Assembly: GCA_037349315.1 (NCBI GenBank)
Contig: JBAIAC010000008.1
Coordinates: 38,228,001 to 38,292,000 of the forward strand
Reading direction: 5' to 3'
Length of the DNA: 64,000 nt
Origin: Chelydra serpentina
Taxonomy: Eukaryota; Chordata; Testudines; Chelydridae
The notes below the pieces were generated by a model, which saw only the letters and a list, made by a program, of their open reading frames with translations, was not told the origin of the DNA and ran no database searches. Both the position numbers and the translations under genes were made by a program. Positions 62,501-64,000 of the stretch are shown here, one piece after another (the first letter of the stretch is position 1; each line of letters starts with the position of its first letter).

Positions 62501-64000
62501 GGCTGCAGCCCCACCAAGCTCAGGATGTCGCAGGGCTGGGGCACACAGTCTCTGCCAAGCCCCTGCCAAGCCCAGGATGTTGCAGGGCCACAGTGCATAG
62601 TCCCCACCAAGCCCCCGCCAAGCCCGGGATGCTGTGGGTCTGGGGTGCACGGCCTGGCTGCAGCCCCCGGCCCGGCAGCAGACCCCAGAGAAAGCAACAG
62701 AGCTGGGGCTGCAGGGTCCTGGTTCCAGCCAGCCCAATTGCAGGGCAGGGGTGCCGCCTCCACCTCCTGCAGCTCTAGAAGTCACAGAGGTCTGGTAAAG
62801 TCAGGGAATCCATGACTGCTGTGACCTCCATGACTAAATCGTAACCTTAATTATAAATGCATGTAATAATAGATAAACATAGATCCTATCCCAGTGTATG
62901 AGCTTCTAGTAGCAATCCTGGATATAAGAGGCTAGAATCCCTTTTCCACTCCAGCCTTTCTGCACTACTCTGTTAACACCAAAGATACAGAGAACCACAT
63001 AGCCATCTCCTAGAGACTATCCCCTCCTGCAGCACTCCCTCCCCAGCATAGGGGGGTGGCTGGACAGCTACTGTGCTCTGATGAACAGCCCCTGAAGGCC
63101 ATTACCATCTGTCATAGGTTATTTCAATCCTAAAGCTGTTATGATCTGTGCCAGGACTGGCACAGAACCAGCCCCAGAATCGGAATGACAACTGGCTCCT
63201 TTGAGCCCCATCTTCTCTTTCCAGCTCTGTCTCTCCTATGCCTAAAATATACCGGGTGCAGCAGAGAATCTGGGCCAAGAAATGTGAAGCAAAGTGTCGT
63301 GTAAATACTCAGAATTTTCCTTCAGCTGTCATCTGACTGTTTCATAGCATAACTGCTGTTTGAGCATCTGGACAACATAGAAAGGTCTGAGTAATCTTTG
63401 ATATTGATTTTTTTTTCTTCTGTGATGTCAAAGTGAGACTCATGGAATGGTCTTCATGCATTAAATCCTGGCTCCACTGAAGTCAGTGGGGCCACATTTC
63501 ACAACTTAACTTTAGGAAGTGCTAGCATACTGCCTACTGAGTCTTGGTATGGAAATTCTGGGACAGATCCTTGCTCCATTGTGCAGCAATGCCAGTTTAC
63601 ACCAGCTGAGGATCTAGCACTCTAATTCAAGTAGAGTGTTGTTTGCATTGGCCATGACAAATATATTAATACAATGATGAAAATATGAATATTTTATGAT
63701 GTTGTAGGTTCATACAAATCACTTTGGAGTAATTTTTGAGGATCAGCTCACCAGTAAAAATACCATCCTTCCCTCTGGTATAACCAAATATCAGTTTAAG
63801 TTTGACTTACACTTTGTGCCAGTTGGCACAGTTTAGAGCTGCCTAATAAAGACAGGCTGGCTTTGTCCAACTGCAGTATTTTCTTTAGTTCAATGTTATT
63901 CAATCAATAGTTTGGGTTCATTCATATTCATTCCCTATCTATTTTCATTTGGTGTCTCCCATTTTCCAGAAGCGTATCAAGTTGTGCATGAAATAATTCA

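Overview
The window looks like intergenic or intronic nuclear DNA of a non-avian reptile, most likely a cryptodiran turtle. The evidence is the repeat content: four tRNA-derived SINEs of the turtle/tortoise type (A-box and B-box head, 3' tail shared with CR1), several CR1 LINEs, Penelope-like elements with GIY-YIG endonuclease remnants, an L1-type LINE, many hAT-like non-autonomous elements with 8-bp target duplications, and long LTRs. I found no convincing host protein-coding exon, rRNA, functional tRNA or CRISPR array. Almost all long open frames are dead transposon ORFs or GC-rich/low-complexity artefacts. Repeat names rest on my reading of the sequence and family knowledge; no library search was run.

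Layout. 0-8 kb: AT-rich DNA, a (CT)n(TA)n microsatellite, a Penelope-like 3' half (3520-4380) split by a SINE, small palindromic elements, an LTR-like stretch and a SINE. 8-16 kb: a MIR-like fragment, a degenerate hAT copy, and a compact Penelope-like element (12529-13981) with inverted arms, a GIY-YIG frame and a 10-bp direct duplication, inserted in an older repeat. 16-24 kb: a CR1 (16680-18350), a SINE nested in an ancient repeat, and a TIR element (22621-23450) carrying a tRNA-like segment. 24-32 kb: mostly featureless DNA with one well-structured LTR (26877-28081).

32-37 kb: a dead L1-type LINE broken by a solo LTR (34417-35257) and a 210-bp hAT MITE (36126-36335). 37-46 kb: MITEs, a MIR-like fragment, a SINE, and a minus-strand LTR containing a MITE with perfect 15-bp TIRs. 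46.7-49 kb: a large minisatellite-bearing TIR element interrupted by a complete 1163-bp LTR with a perfect 5-bp duplication. 51-64 kb: CR1 pieces on the minus strand, an LTR hosting two MITEs, and four further TIR elements with perfect 8-bp target duplications.

The main information in the window is its insertion chronology: at least eight nested insertions can be ordered from the junctions. The least expected observations are the tRNA-like module inside a DNA-transposon-like family, two SINE forms whose tails appear to match different CR1 types, and the inverted-arm Penelope-like element. None proves a new biological system.
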